A stretch of DNA of 12,439 nt from NCBI GenBank assembly GCA_040006575.1, contig JBDTWS010000118.1, forward strand, positions 1 through 12,439, read 5' to 3'. The position numbers and the translations under genes were made by a program. Shown in pieces: positions 1 to 6,811 of this stretch; the stretch's first letter is position 1; each line of letters begins with the position of its first letter. This DNA comes from UKL13-2 sp040006575 (GTDB lineage: Bacteria > Pseudomonadota > Gammaproteobacteria > Burkholderiales > Usitatibacteraceae). The notes beneath the pieces are model-generated. The model saw nothing but the letters and a program-made list of their open reading frames with translations, had not been told where the DNA came from and did no database searches.

Positions 1-158
1 GGGCGGTCACGTGGGCGTGAGGACTGCATCCAGGGCGGAAGCTTCCGCGTGCTGCAGGAATCCGCAGCGCACGGCAGCCTGTGGCGATTTGCTTCATTTC
101 GCGTCGGCGCGTGTGTCCGCATGTCAGCGATCACTTAGCCCGAAGGTATAATTCCTGT
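1..158. other. left-edge sequence without an assignable gene
   Basis: Several frames stay open across this short stretch, including plus frame 1 up to a TAG at 136-138 and two minus-strand frames. None of the translations resembles a protein I recognise. It could be the tail of an upstream gene or an intergenic region. It contains a perfect 14-base palindrome, GCGGAAGCTTCCGC, at 35-48, and the hda promoter candidate at its right end. The sequence does not decide between these readings. Confidence 0.4.
147..152 (+). promoter_or_regulatory. candidate -10 box (TATAAT) directly before hda
   Basis: A perfect TATAAT lies only six bases before the GTG start of hda, so a transcript from it would begin at or next to the start codon. 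I see no good -35 hexamer 16-18 bases upstream and no TGn extension. The overlapping GAAGG at 142-146 could instead be a Shine-Dalgarno, 12 bases from the start, on a transcript that begins further upstream. The two readings compete. Confidence 0.4.
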
Positions 159-824
159 GTGAAACAACTCATTCTGGACATCATTCCTGCTCCCGCGCCC
201 ACGCTGGCCAATTTTGTGGCGGGTCGCAATGGGGAATTGCTCGCGGCGTTAGCGGGCCTCCAGGAAAAAACACCGGCGCAGGCGCGGGTTATTTACGTGT
301 GGGGTGTGCCGGGTAGCGGCAAGACCCATCTCTCGCAGGCGTGTGCAGGGTTGGGGTTTGCCGCTCTACGTCCCCCCTTTTCCACGGCGGCAATCGACGC
401 CGCCTCAGCCTGCGTTGTCGACCAGGTAGACATACTGGACGCAGATTCGCAGCATGCCTTGTTCGACCTGATCAACCGGCAGCAGTTGTCGGGCGGCATG
501 TTGCTGGCAACCGGCAATTGCGCGCCACGCGACCTGCCTTTGCGCAGGGACCTGGCCTCACGCCTGGGTAGCGGCCTGGTATTCCAGCTGCAGCCGCTGA
601 ATGATGGCGAAAAGGTCGAGGCGCTTCACGCGCATGCGCGCACCCGCAGCTTTGCCCTGCGCGAAGATGTTGCCGCCTATCTCCTGCGGCATGGCCGGCG
701 CGACATGGCTTCGCTGATCCAGGTACTTGACCGCCTCGACCAGTATTCGCTGGAAACCGGCCGTGAAATCACCCTGCCGCTGCTCAAGGAAATGACGCAG
801 CCCTCACTATCTGAAACGACATGA
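159..824 (+). CDS. hda: DnaA regulatory inactivator Hda
   Basis: Hda is a AAA+ protein that, with the DNA-loaded beta clamp, stimulates hydrolysis of ATP bound to DnaA and so prevents over-initiation of replication. The 221-residue product begins MKQLILDI, which fits the clamp-binding QL-type motif that the family has at its N terminus. A Walker A motif GVPGSGKT is at residues 49-56, a Walker B-like CVVDQV at 85-90, a sensor-1-like strand LLATGN at 115-120, the box VII arginine in LASRL (R135), and sensor 2 around GRRDMASL (179-186). I chose GTG 159 rather than the in-frame ATG at 81 because homology begins there and the 26 extra residues look non-native. The family normally has this short N terminus. 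The last bases overlap the next gene as ATGA, implying coupled translation. Confident by motif pattern and context. Confidence 0.93.
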   Translation: MKQLILDIIPAPAPTLANFVAGRNGELLAALAGLQEKTPAQARVIYVWGVPGSGKTHLSQACAGLGFAALRPPFSTAAIDAASACVVDQVDILDADSQHALFDLINRQQLSGGMLLATGNCAPRDLPLRRDLASRLGSGLVFQLQPLNDGEKVEALHAHARTRSFALREDVAAYLLRHGRRDMASLIQVLDRLDQYSLETGREITLPLLKEMTQPSLSETT

Positions 825-1477
825 ATCTGGCTCTCTTCGATCTCGACTACACCCTGCTCAACGGCGACAGCGACCACGCGTGGGGACAATTCCTGGTCGA
901 TGCGGGCATGGTCGACGGCGAAGTGTTCAAGAAAAAAAATGATGCGTTCTGGGCGCAGTACAAAGCCGGCACGCTGGACGTGCGTGAATACCTGAAATTC
1001 GCCCTGTCAATGATCGCGGGGAAAACACCGGCGGAATTGAAACCACTGCACGATCGATACATGGCGGAAAAGATCGAGCCGATGGTCACGCCGGCTGCGT
1101 TGGCGCTGGTAGAAAAACACAGGGACGATTTGTGCGCCGTGGTCACTGCCACAAATTCTTTTATCACCGGCCCGGTCGCGCAGCGCTTCGGCGTTTCCCA
1201 CCTGATCGCCTGTGTAGCTGAAATCGCCGACGGGCGCTACACCGGCAACGTCGACGGCGTGCCGTCATTTCGCGAAGGAAAAATCACGCGGGTGGAGCAA
1301 TGGCTCGCCGGCATGGGAAAGAAACTCGGCGACTTCGAGCGCTGTTATTTCTACAGCGACTCGCTGAACGATCTACCGTTATTAAGTGCCGTGAATCATC
1401 CCGTTGCCGTCAATCCCGATGCCACTTTGCGCGAACACGCGCTCACGCAGGGCTGGCCCATCCTGTCTCTCCATTAA
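821..1477 (+). CDS. HAD-IB family phosphatase (phosphoserine phosphatase-like)
   Basis: A cytoplasmic haloacid-dehalogenase-fold hydrolase of 218 residues, of the HAD-IB type that includes phosphoserine phosphatase-like enzymes. All four motifs are visible: motif I DLDYT at residues 7-11 (nucleophile D7, acid/base D9), motif II threonine in VVTATN (107-112), motif III lysine probably K154 in REGKITR, and motif IV DSLND at 180-184. The region between motifs I and II holds the helical cap. The substrate cannot be read from sequence; members are often annotated as histidinol-phosphatase-like or simply HAD-IB. It starts inside the hda stop (ATGA overlap) and is followed after 27 bases by pcnB, so it very likely shares their transcript. 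This HAD/hda pairing recurs in betaproteobacteria. Confidence 0.88.
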   Translation: MNLALFDLDYTLLNGDSDHAWGQFLVDAGMVDGEVFKKKNDAFWAQYKAGTLDVREYLKFALSMIAGKTPAELKPLHDRYMAEKIEPMVTPAALALVEKHRDDLCAVVTATNSFITGPVAQRFGVSHLIACVAEIADGRYTGNVDGVPSFREGKITRVEQWLAGMGKKLGDFERCYFYSDSLNDLPLLSAVNHPVAVNPDATLREHALTQGWPILSLH

Positions 1478-1504
1478 TTCAGCCCTCAGGTAAACAGTAA
1501 ACAC

Positions 1505-2944
1505 GTGATCAAGAAATTCATACAAAAAGTGTTTGGCGGCAAATCGCCTGAGACTGCGCAAAAACGCAGCGGGCCGCAAGGTGTAGCCGGTGTTGGCAAG
1601 CAGCGCATCTACTCCCGCGCCGAACACGGCATCCATCGTGAGGATTTATCGAATGCCGCCATCAGTGTTTGCGAGGGACTGCAAAACGCGGGCTATGAAG
1701 CCTTTGTCGTGGGCGGCGCCGTGCGTGACCTGTTGCTGGGCCGGCATCCCAAGGATTTCGACATCGCCACCAACGCGACTCCCGAGCAGGTGCGGGGCGT
1801 GTTTCGCCGAGCTCGCATTATCGGCCGGCGTTTCCGGCTGGTGCATGTCATGTTCCGCGACGAAACCATCGAGGTATCGACATTCCGCTCCAATCACAGC
1901 GATCCCGAAGCCGACGAAAATAACGCACGTGCCGATGAGCATGGCCGCCTGCTGCGCGACAACGTATTCGGCAACCAGGAAGAAGACGCCATCCGCCGCG
2001 ATTTCACCATGAATGCCCTGTTCTACGATCCGGCAAAGCAGGAAGTGCTGGACTATGTGCATGGTGTGGCCGACGTACAGAAAAAACGTGTGGTCATGAT
2101 CGGCGATCCGGAAGCGCGTTATCGTGAAGATCCCGTGCGCATGCTGAGGGCGGCGCGGCTTGCGTCCAAGCTGGAGTTTTCGATCGACGCTGCGACGGAA
2201 AAACCGATTGCCACACTGGCACCATTGCTGGACAACGTTCCCACCGCGCGCCTGTATGACGAGATGATCAAGCTGCTGATGTCCGGCCATGCACTGTCGG
2301 GGCTGGCAAAGCTTCGGCACCTGGGGCTGCACCGCGGGATACTGCCGGTGTTAGACAACCTGTTCAACGATGCGCATTCCAGCGCTTTCGTCACGCTTTC
2401 GCTGCAACGGACTGACCAGCGCATCAGTGAGGAGAAGGGCGTCTCGCCGGCGTTCCTGTTTGCCGCGCTGTTCTGGCACCCGATGATGGCGCGCTGGGAA
2501 AAACTAGAGGCCGCCGGCACCCGCAACGCGCAGGCGATGCATGAGGCGATGGACGAAATACTGGATGAGCAACGCAAGACACTCGCCATTCCGCGCAGGC
2601 TCGATCCGCTGATCAAGGAAATCTGGGTGGCGCAGCCGCGTTTCCTGCAGCGTTCCAAGGTGAAGGCCTATCGCAATCTCGCCCATCCGCGATTCCGCGC
2701 CGCGTACGATTTTTTTGCACTGCGCGCCGAAGCCGGCGACGCCGACACCGAAGTTGCGGATTGGTGGGAACGATTTCAATTTACCGACGACGACACGCGC
2801 GAAACCATGTTGCTGCCCGATGACGAACCGAAAAAGAACAAGCGGCGGCGCCGCAAGAAAAAGTCGACAGGTTCGACACCGGCAGATGCAACTGCAGGGG
2901 ATGCATCGGCGAGCGAAGCCGGCCCCGTCACCGACGACCACTGA
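1505..2944 (+). CDS. pcnB: poly(A) polymerase I PcnB
   Basis: Adds 3' poly(A) tails to RNA, which promotes decay of mRNA and antisense RNA; in E. coli it also sets ColE1-type plasmid copy number. The 479-residue protein has the class II nucleotidyltransferase head: GGAVRDLLLG at 70-79 and the metal-binding DFD at 84-86. RRDFTMNAL (164-172) and the RYREDPVRMLRAARL segment (from 205) follow, as in PcnB and CCA-adding enzymes. The lysine/arginine-rich tail (about residues 443-454), followed by an acidic/alanine-rich end, is the usual PcnB C-terminal RNA-binding extension and argues against a CCA transferase. The start is GTG at 1505, giving the family-like MIKKFI; the Shine-Dalgarno (CAGG at 1487-1490) is poor and 14 bases away, consistent with translation within an operon. 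folK follows 12 bases after the stop. Confidence 0.95.
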   Translation: MIKKFIQKVFGGKSPETAQKRSGPQGVAGVGKQRIYSRAEHGIHREDLSNAAISVCEGLQNAGYEAFVVGGAVRDLLLGRHPKDFDIATNATPEQVRGVFRRARIIGRRFRLVHVMFRDETIEVSTFRSNHSDPEADENNARADEHGRLLRDNVFGNQEEDAIRRDFTMNALFYDPAKQEVLDYVHGVADVQKKRVVMIGDPEARYREDPVRMLRAARLASKLEFSIDAATEKPIATLAPLLDNVPTARLYDEMIKLLMSGHALSGLAKLRHLGLHRGILPVLDNLFNDAHSSAFVTLSLQRTDQRISEEKGVSPAFLFAALFWHPMMARWEKLEAAGTRNAQAMHEAMDEILDEQRKTLAIPRRLDPLIKEIWVAQPRFLQRSKVKAYRNLAHPRFRAAYDFFALRAEAGDADTEVADWWERFQFTDDDTRETMLLPDDEPKKNKRRRRKKKSTGSTPADATAGDASASEAGPVTDDH

Positions 2945-2956
2945 CTCGACAGCAGC

Positions 2957-3475
2957 ATGCCGCTCTCTCCGTCAGCGTTGACTGCGTTCCGCTCAACCGT
3001 CTATCTCGGGCTTGGCAGTAACCTCGATCATCCCGACCGCCAGGTGCAGGATGCAGTGCGTGAAATTTATGAAATCGCGGAAACAGGACTGATGAGTGTT
3101 TCGTCGCTGTACCAGACCATGCCGGTCGGGATCATGGATCAACCACCGTTTATCAATGCCGTGGTGCAGGTCGAGACCACGCTGTCACCTCACGACCTGT
3201 TACGTCACTTGATGGAAATCGAAACGCGGCATTCCCGCGTGCGAGCGGAAAAAAACGGGCCACGGACATTGGATCTGGACATCCTCATCTTCAACGAGTG
3301 GCGCATTGATGACGACGAACTCGTCACACCGCATCCCCGCATGCACGAACGCGCATTCGTGCTGGTGCCGCTGGTGGAAATCGCGCCGGACGTCTATATT
3401 CCCGGCAAAGGTTACGCTAGGGATTTCCTGGCGCAGGTCGACGCCAGCGGCGTCCATAAACTGAGCGTGCAATGA
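2957..3475 (+). CDS. folK: 2-amino-4-hydroxy-6-hydroxymethyldihydropteridine pyrophosphokinase
   Basis: HPPK transfers pyrophosphate from ATP to 6-hydroxymethyl-7,8-dihydropterin, the step before dihydropteroate synthase in folate synthesis. The product is 172 residues. The N-terminal YLGLGSNL strand is at 16-23. The family signature GPRTLDLDIL is at 101-110, with the two Mg-binding aspartates D106 and D108. HPRMHERAFVLVPL at 126-139 is the conserved C-terminal substrate-binding block. About 12 residues precede the point where most homologues begin, so a later start is possible, but no better ATG is present before the conserved strand. Its stop overlaps the start of the deoxynucleoside kinase (ATGA at 3472-3475). 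Confidence 0.95.
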   Translation: MPLSPSALTAFRSTVYLGLGSNLDHPDRQVQDAVREIYEIAETGLMSVSSLYQTMPVGIMDQPPFINAVVQVETTLSPHDLLRHLMEIETRHSRVRAEKNGPRTLDLDILIFNEWRIDDDELVTPHPRMHERAFVLVPLVEIAPDVYIPGKGYARDFLAQVDASGVHKLSVQ

Positions 3476-4101
3476 AATATCGTTACGTCGTCGTCGAAGG
3501 ACCGATCGGCAGTGGCAAGTCGACACTGGCGCGATTGCTTTCCGAACGTTTCGGCACCGAGTTGATCCTTGAGGACCCGGGCGCCAATCCTTTCCTGCCC
3601 TTGTTTTACCGCGACATGAAACGCCATGCGCTGGCGACACAAATGTTCTTCCTGTTCCAGCGCGTCAACCAGCTCTCCGGGATGAAGCAGCCCGACCTGT
3701 TCGACCGCAAGACCGTTGCGGACTACATGCTGGCCAAGGACCGCCTGTTTGCAAAACTGACCCTGGACGACAACGAGTTCAGCCTCTATTCGCAGCTCTA
3801 CAACCATTTGCGGCCACAGGTGCCGACACCGGACCTGGTGATCTACCTGCAGGCCTCGGTCGACCAACTGATGACGCGCATTCACAAGCGCGGCCGGCCG
3901 ATGGAAAAGAGCATCACGGAAGACTACATGATGAAATTGTCCGAGACTTACACGCGCCACTTCTACGATTACGCCGAGTCGCCGCTGCTGATCGTTAACA
4001 GCGATCGCTTCAATTTCGCGGACAACCCGGAACACTTCGAGATGCTGCTGACGCGCATCGCTTCGCTGCGCGGCATGCGCGAATATTTCAACGCCGCATA
4101 A
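3472..4101 (+). CDS. deoxynucleoside kinase (dAdo/dGuo kinase-like)
   Basis: A 209-residue P-loop kinase of the deoxynucleoside kinase family, which phosphorylates a deoxynucleoside to its monophosphate for dNTP salvage. The P-loop GPIGSGKS is at residues 10-17. LEDPGANPFL (33-42) supplies the conserved glutamate E34, and KDRLFAKLTL (89-98) matches the conserved DR-type catalytic segment. PDLVIYLQAS (120-129) is the strand before the LID, and RIHKRGRPMEKSI (136-148) is the arginine-rich LID. Relatives are annotated as deoxyadenosine or deoxyguanosine kinase, and base specificity cannot be told here. Thymidylate kinase is less likely because its signature is missing. It is translationally coupled to folK, and panC follows 19 bases on; this folK-kinase-panC order is common in betaproteobacteria. 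Confidence 0.88.
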   Translation: MKYRYVVVEGPIGSGKSTLARLLSERFGTELILEDPGANPFLPLFYRDMKRHALATQMFFLFQRVNQLSGMKQPDLFDRKTVADYMLAKDRLFAKLTLDDNEFSLYSQLYNHLRPQVPTPDLVIYLQASVDQLMTRIHKRGRPMEKSITEDYMMKLSETYTRHFYDYAESPLLIVNSDRFNFADNPEHFEMLLTRIASLRGMREYFNAA

Positions 4102-4120
4102 ACACAATTTTCAACCGATC

Positions 4121-4951
4121 ATGGATGTCATACACACCGTCGCCGAGCTGCGCGCCCGGCTGAAGCACGAAGAGTCCATCGGCTTCGTGCCCACCATGGG
4201 CAACCTGCACGCGGGTCACATCGACCTTACCCGGATCGTGCGTGACCGCGTCGGCTGCGTGGTGGTGTCTATTTTCGTTAACCGCCTGCAATTCGGCCCG
4301 CGCGAAGACTTCGACAAATACCCGCGTACGTTTGCTTCCGATTGCGAGAAATGCCAGTCCGCCGGTGTCGATGTCGTGTTCGCGCCCGACGAAAAGGAAA
4401 TGTACGGCGAGCCGCAAACCTATATCGTCGAGCCGCCGGAGATACAGCACATCCTCGATGGACAGGTCAGGCCAGGTCACTTCCGTGGTGTCGCGACCGT
4501 GGTGCTGAAACTGTTCAACATGGTGCAGCCGCATGTCGCGTTGTTCGGCAAGAAGGATTACCAGCAATGCCGCGTATTGAGCGACATGGTGCGGCAGTTC
4601 AACCTGCCCGTTGAAATGATCCTGGCCGAGACTGTGCGTGCGGATGATGGGCTCGCGCTGTCATCACGGAACGGCTACCTCAGCGCTGCGGAACGCGCCG
4701 AGGCGCCGCAACTCTACGCCGCATTGAAGCGAGTAAAAGCCGCGCTAGATAGTGGTAACCGTGATTTCGATGTGCTGGAAAAATGCGCAACCGACGAACT
4801 TCAGCAACGCGGATGGCTGCCCGATTACATTACCATCCGCCGCCAAAGTGACCTGCTTGCACCGCAGCAAAACGACCGTAAGGTTGTCGTGCTGGCTGCC
4901 GCTCGCCTGGGCGTCACCCGCCTGCTGGATAATGTTGAAGTTACGCTTTAA
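4121..4951 (+). CDS. panC: pantothenate synthetase
   Basis: PanC condenses D-pantoate with beta-alanine using ATP, via a pantoyl-adenylate, to give pantothenate for coenzyme A. The 276-residue protein shows the full signature set: FVPTMGNLHAGH at 22-33 with the HxGH nucleotide-binding motif (H30, H33), FVNRLQFGPREDF (52-64), the pantoate-binding ILDGQVRPGHFRGV region (111-124), LFGKKDYQQ (141-149), and DDGLALSSRNGYL (175-187, the KMSKS-like ATP loop). Length is normal for the family. The Shine-Dalgarno is weak, and only 19 bases separate it from the kinase gene, so it is probably read from the upstream promoter. PanD, which makes its beta-alanine substrate, is the next gene. panB is not in the window. 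Confidence 0.96.
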   Translation: MDVIHTVAELRARLKHEESIGFVPTMGNLHAGHIDLTRIVRDRVGCVVVSIFVNRLQFGPREDFDKYPRTFASDCEKCQSAGVDVVFAPDEKEMYGEPQTYIVEPPEIQHILDGQVRPGHFRGVATVVLKLFNMVQPHVALFGKKDYQQCRVLSDMVRQFNLPVEMILAETVRADDGLALSSRNGYLSAAERAEAPQLYAALKRVKAALDSGNRDFDVLEKCATDELQQRGWLPDYITIRRQSDLLAPQQNDRKVVVLAAARLGVTRLLDNVEVTL

Positions 4952-4983
4952 GTCGGTTGCCAAAAAAAGTAACAAATGCCATG

Positions 4984-5012
4984 TTGCGCCGCACAAAAAG
5001 CGGTGCTACGCT
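4984..5012 (+). promoter_or_regulatory. candidate promoter of panD
   Basis: TTGCGC (4984-4989), a 17-base spacer, then TACGCT (5007-5012) preceded by TGC, which makes an extended -10. Predicted transcription start is near 5019, giving a leader of about 150 bases. The -35 overlaps a perfect 4+1+4 inverted repeat, TGCG-C-CGCA (4985-4993), which could be an operator half or chance. It fits the 219-base gap, the only sizeable one in the housekeeping run. Confidence 0.45.
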
Positions 5013-5126
5013 TGTCGAAGGAGCTGACCGGTTTGTTATCGCAGGTTTCCACGATATGACCGGCTAAACGTTGCCGACAGAGCAACCTTTAAAGACGCAA
5101 ACACCCGTTCTGAATTTGCAGCGCCG

Positions 5127-5164
5127 ACCCGGTGCCACGCACCCGGTCCCTGACCCTGAGGAGG
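5127..5164 (+). promoter_or_regulatory. panD leader hairpin and strong ribosome binding site
   Basis: ACCCGGT occurs twice (5127-5133 and 5141-5147). The part between can fold as GGTGC-CAC-GCACC (5131-5143), extendable with one bulge through CCGG. A CCCTGA tandem (5148-5159) follows, then AGGAGG at 5159-5164, six bases before ATG 5171. The Shine-Dalgarno is far better than any other in the window and fixes the panD start. Any regulatory role for the hairpin is inference. Confidence 0.5.
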
Positions 5165-5170
5165 GGAACC

Positions 5171-5554
5171 ATGCAACGCATGATGTTGAAATCCAAGCTT
5201 CACCGCGTCACCTGCACACAGGCTGAACTGCATTACGAAGGCTCGTGCGCCATCGACCAGAACCTGCTTGATGCCGCCGACATCAAGGAGTACCAGCAGA
5301 TTGATATCTACAACATCAACAACGGCCAGCGCTTCAGCACCTATGCGATTTCCGCTCAGCGCGGCAGCGGCATGATCAGCGTGAACGGTGCGGCCGCACG
5401 GCTGGCAGCAGTGGGCGACCTGCTCATCATCGCGAGCTATGCCGCTTACAACGAAATCGAGCTGAACAATTACCAGCCGGACCTGGTGTATGTCGATGCG
5501 CAGAATCGCATCAAGGACACGCGCGGGAAGATTCCGGTGCAGATGGCGAGTTGA
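5171..5554 (+). CDS. panD: aspartate 1-decarboxylase (pyruvoyl enzyme)
   Basis: PanD decarboxylates L-aspartate to beta-alanine, the second substrate of PanC. It is made as an inactive pi-chain and cleaves itself to create an N-terminal pyruvoyl group. The 127-residue product keeps the classic numbering: K9, the self-cleavage pair G24-S25 in YEGSCAID, R54, Y58, and NGAAA at 72-76. Residues are all as in active enzymes, so it should be catalytically competent. The ATG at 5171 is chosen over the in-frame ATG at 5132 because AGGAGG sits six bases before it and the shorter form aligns exactly with the family. It has its own promoter candidate and a strong terminator, so it may be transcribed separately from panC. 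Confidence 0.96.
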   Translation: MQRMMLKSKLHRVTCTQAELHYEGSCAIDQNLLDAADIKEYQQIDIYNINNGQRFSTYAISAQRGSGMISVNGAAARLAAVGDLLIIASYAAYNEIELNNYQPDLVYVDAQNRIKDTRGKIPVQMAS

Positions 5555-5574
5555 TCGCCAGTGCATTTAAATAC

Positions 5575-5598
5575 AAAGGCGGCCATGGCCGCCTTTTT
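5575..5598 (+). terminator. intrinsic terminator after panD, shared by convergent operons
   Basis: A perfect 22-base palindrome at 5575-5596 forms a hairpin with stem AAAGGCGGC and a CATG loop, followed by a T-run that is part of the stem's descending arm (TTTTT, 5594-5598). It lies 21 bases after the panD stop. The minus-strand permease gene ends at 5636, so the symmetric stem could also stop that transcript, although the T-run on that strand is poorer (TTTGTATTTAAA). Confidence 0.88.
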
Positions 5599-5635
5599 CT
5601 ATTTCCGGCCGAAGCGGGAGCGCCGCAATGCGAAA

Positions 5636-6802
5636 TCACGCCGCCCGGAGTGAGTCCACAATTTTCATGCGCGCTGCTTTCACTGCCGGCAGGAATCCAC
5701 CGACGAATCCCATCACCAGCGAAAACACCAGCGTCTGCACCACGATCTTGAAGGTCAGCAAAAAGCTGAACGCCAGCTGCGAAAACGACTGGAAATTCAT
5801 GGTGGAAATGGTGATGGTCTGCAGGAATGCCGCGCAGGCGATACCGGCAAGGCCGCCGACCAGGCCCAGCAGCAGCGCCTCGGTCAGGAATGCCACCAGG
5901 ATTGAAGGCTGCCTGAATCCCAGCGCGCGCAGCGTGCCGATTTCTCCCGTGCGCATGGCCACCGAGGAATACATCGTGATGGCCGCGCCGATCATCGCCC
6001 CGACCGAAAAAATCACCGACAGGAAAATGCCGAGGAAAGAAATAAACGTCGACAATGCCCGCGACTGGTCTTCGTAGAAAAGACGCTCACGCTTGCCTTC
6101 GAGCGCAATGCGAATATCTTCGTCCACCGCCTTTGCCAGCGGCTCAAATCCACTGACGTCCGACATTTTCACGATCACCGAAGAATAGTTGGTGCGGCGG
6201 AAGGATTGCATCAGCTGCTCCACGTCGCCCCACACCTCGGAATCGAACGCGCTTTTGCCCGCGTCGAAGGTGCCGACGATGACCCAGTCGCGTTGCGCGA
6301 ACCGCAGTTTCTGGCCGATGGCCACGCCATCGAATTCATCATGGACACTTTTGCCCACGACGATCTCGGTTGAACCCGGCCGGAACGCGCGGCCCTCGAC
6401 AATCTTCACCTGCGGCCGCAGCACAAAACCCATCGGCGAGACGCCGCGCGTGACGATATTCGAGCCCTTGTCCTGCCCGCTTTTCGTAAGCGAAATCAGC
6501 ACCAGCGATTCCTTCGACGCCATCGGCTTGCCGTCTTCGCCGCGTGCAACCTGCGGCTGGCTTTCCACCAGTGCCGCCTGGTCGCGTGTGATGCCACTCT
6601 GGATTTCCGTCTCCGCACCCTTGCGAATGAAAATCACGTTTTCCGCGCTGCCGGTGCCGACCATGGTGCGGTTGAGTCCCGCGTCCAGCATCAACACGGC
6701 TGCAAAGACGAAAGCCACCAGCGCCATGCCGCCTGCCGTCAACGCGGTCGTCAGCTTGCGTGTCCAGAGATTGCGAAACACATAGGAGAAGGGGACTTTC
6801 AT
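5636..6802 (-). CDS. ABC transporter permease, MacB/FtsX type (second permease)
   Basis: A 388-residue inner-membrane subunit of a type VII (MacB/LolCDE/FtsX-like) ABC transporter. It has one N-terminal transmembrane helix (about 19-39), a large extracytoplasmic domain (about 40-250) of MacB-PCD type, and three C-terminal helices (about 254-278, 300-325, 350-373). RTGEIGTLRALGF at 284-296 is the conserved cytoplasmic coupling helix that contacts the ATPase. It is last in the exporter operon, starting 9 bases after the first permease. It differs from its partner in sequence, so the pair probably forms a heterodimer. The substrate cannot be inferred. No ATPase domain is fused, unlike true MacB. 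Confidence 0.88.
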   Translation of the reverse strand: MKVPFSYVFRNLWTRKLTTALTAGGMALVAFVFAAVLMLDAGLNRTMVGTGSAENVIFIRKGAETEIQSGITRDQAALVESQPQVARGEDGKPMASKESLVLISLTKSGQDKGSNIVTRGVSPMGFVLRPQVKIVEGRAFRPGSTEIVVGKSVHDEFDGVAIGQKLRFAQRDWVIVGTFDAGKSAFDSEVWGDVEQLMQSFRRTNYSSVIVKMSDVSGFEPLAKAVDEDIRIALEGKRERLFYEDQSRALSTFISFLGIFLSVIFSVGAMIGAAITMYSSVAMRTGEIGTLRALGFRQPSILVAFLTEALLLGLVGGLAGIACAAFLQTITISTMNFQSFSQLAFSFLLTFKIVVQTLVFSLVMGFVGGFLPAVKAARMKIVDSLRAA

Positions 6803-6811
6803 TGGATGGCC

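Noticed and set aside
1646..2332. Minus-strand open frame (228 codons) opposite pcnB
   Set aside because: It lies wholly within pcnB, which has all its family motifs. No Shine-Dalgarno or motif was seen.
3412..4107. Minus-strand open frame (231 codons) opposite the deoxynucleoside kinase
   Set aside because: It is a shadow of a well-supported gene with an intact P-loop.
4985..4993. TGCG-C-CGCA as a PhaR (polyhydroxybutyrate regulator) site
   Set aside because: The repeat is short and TGC-rich repeats are common at this base composition. The downstream gene is panD, not a phasin.
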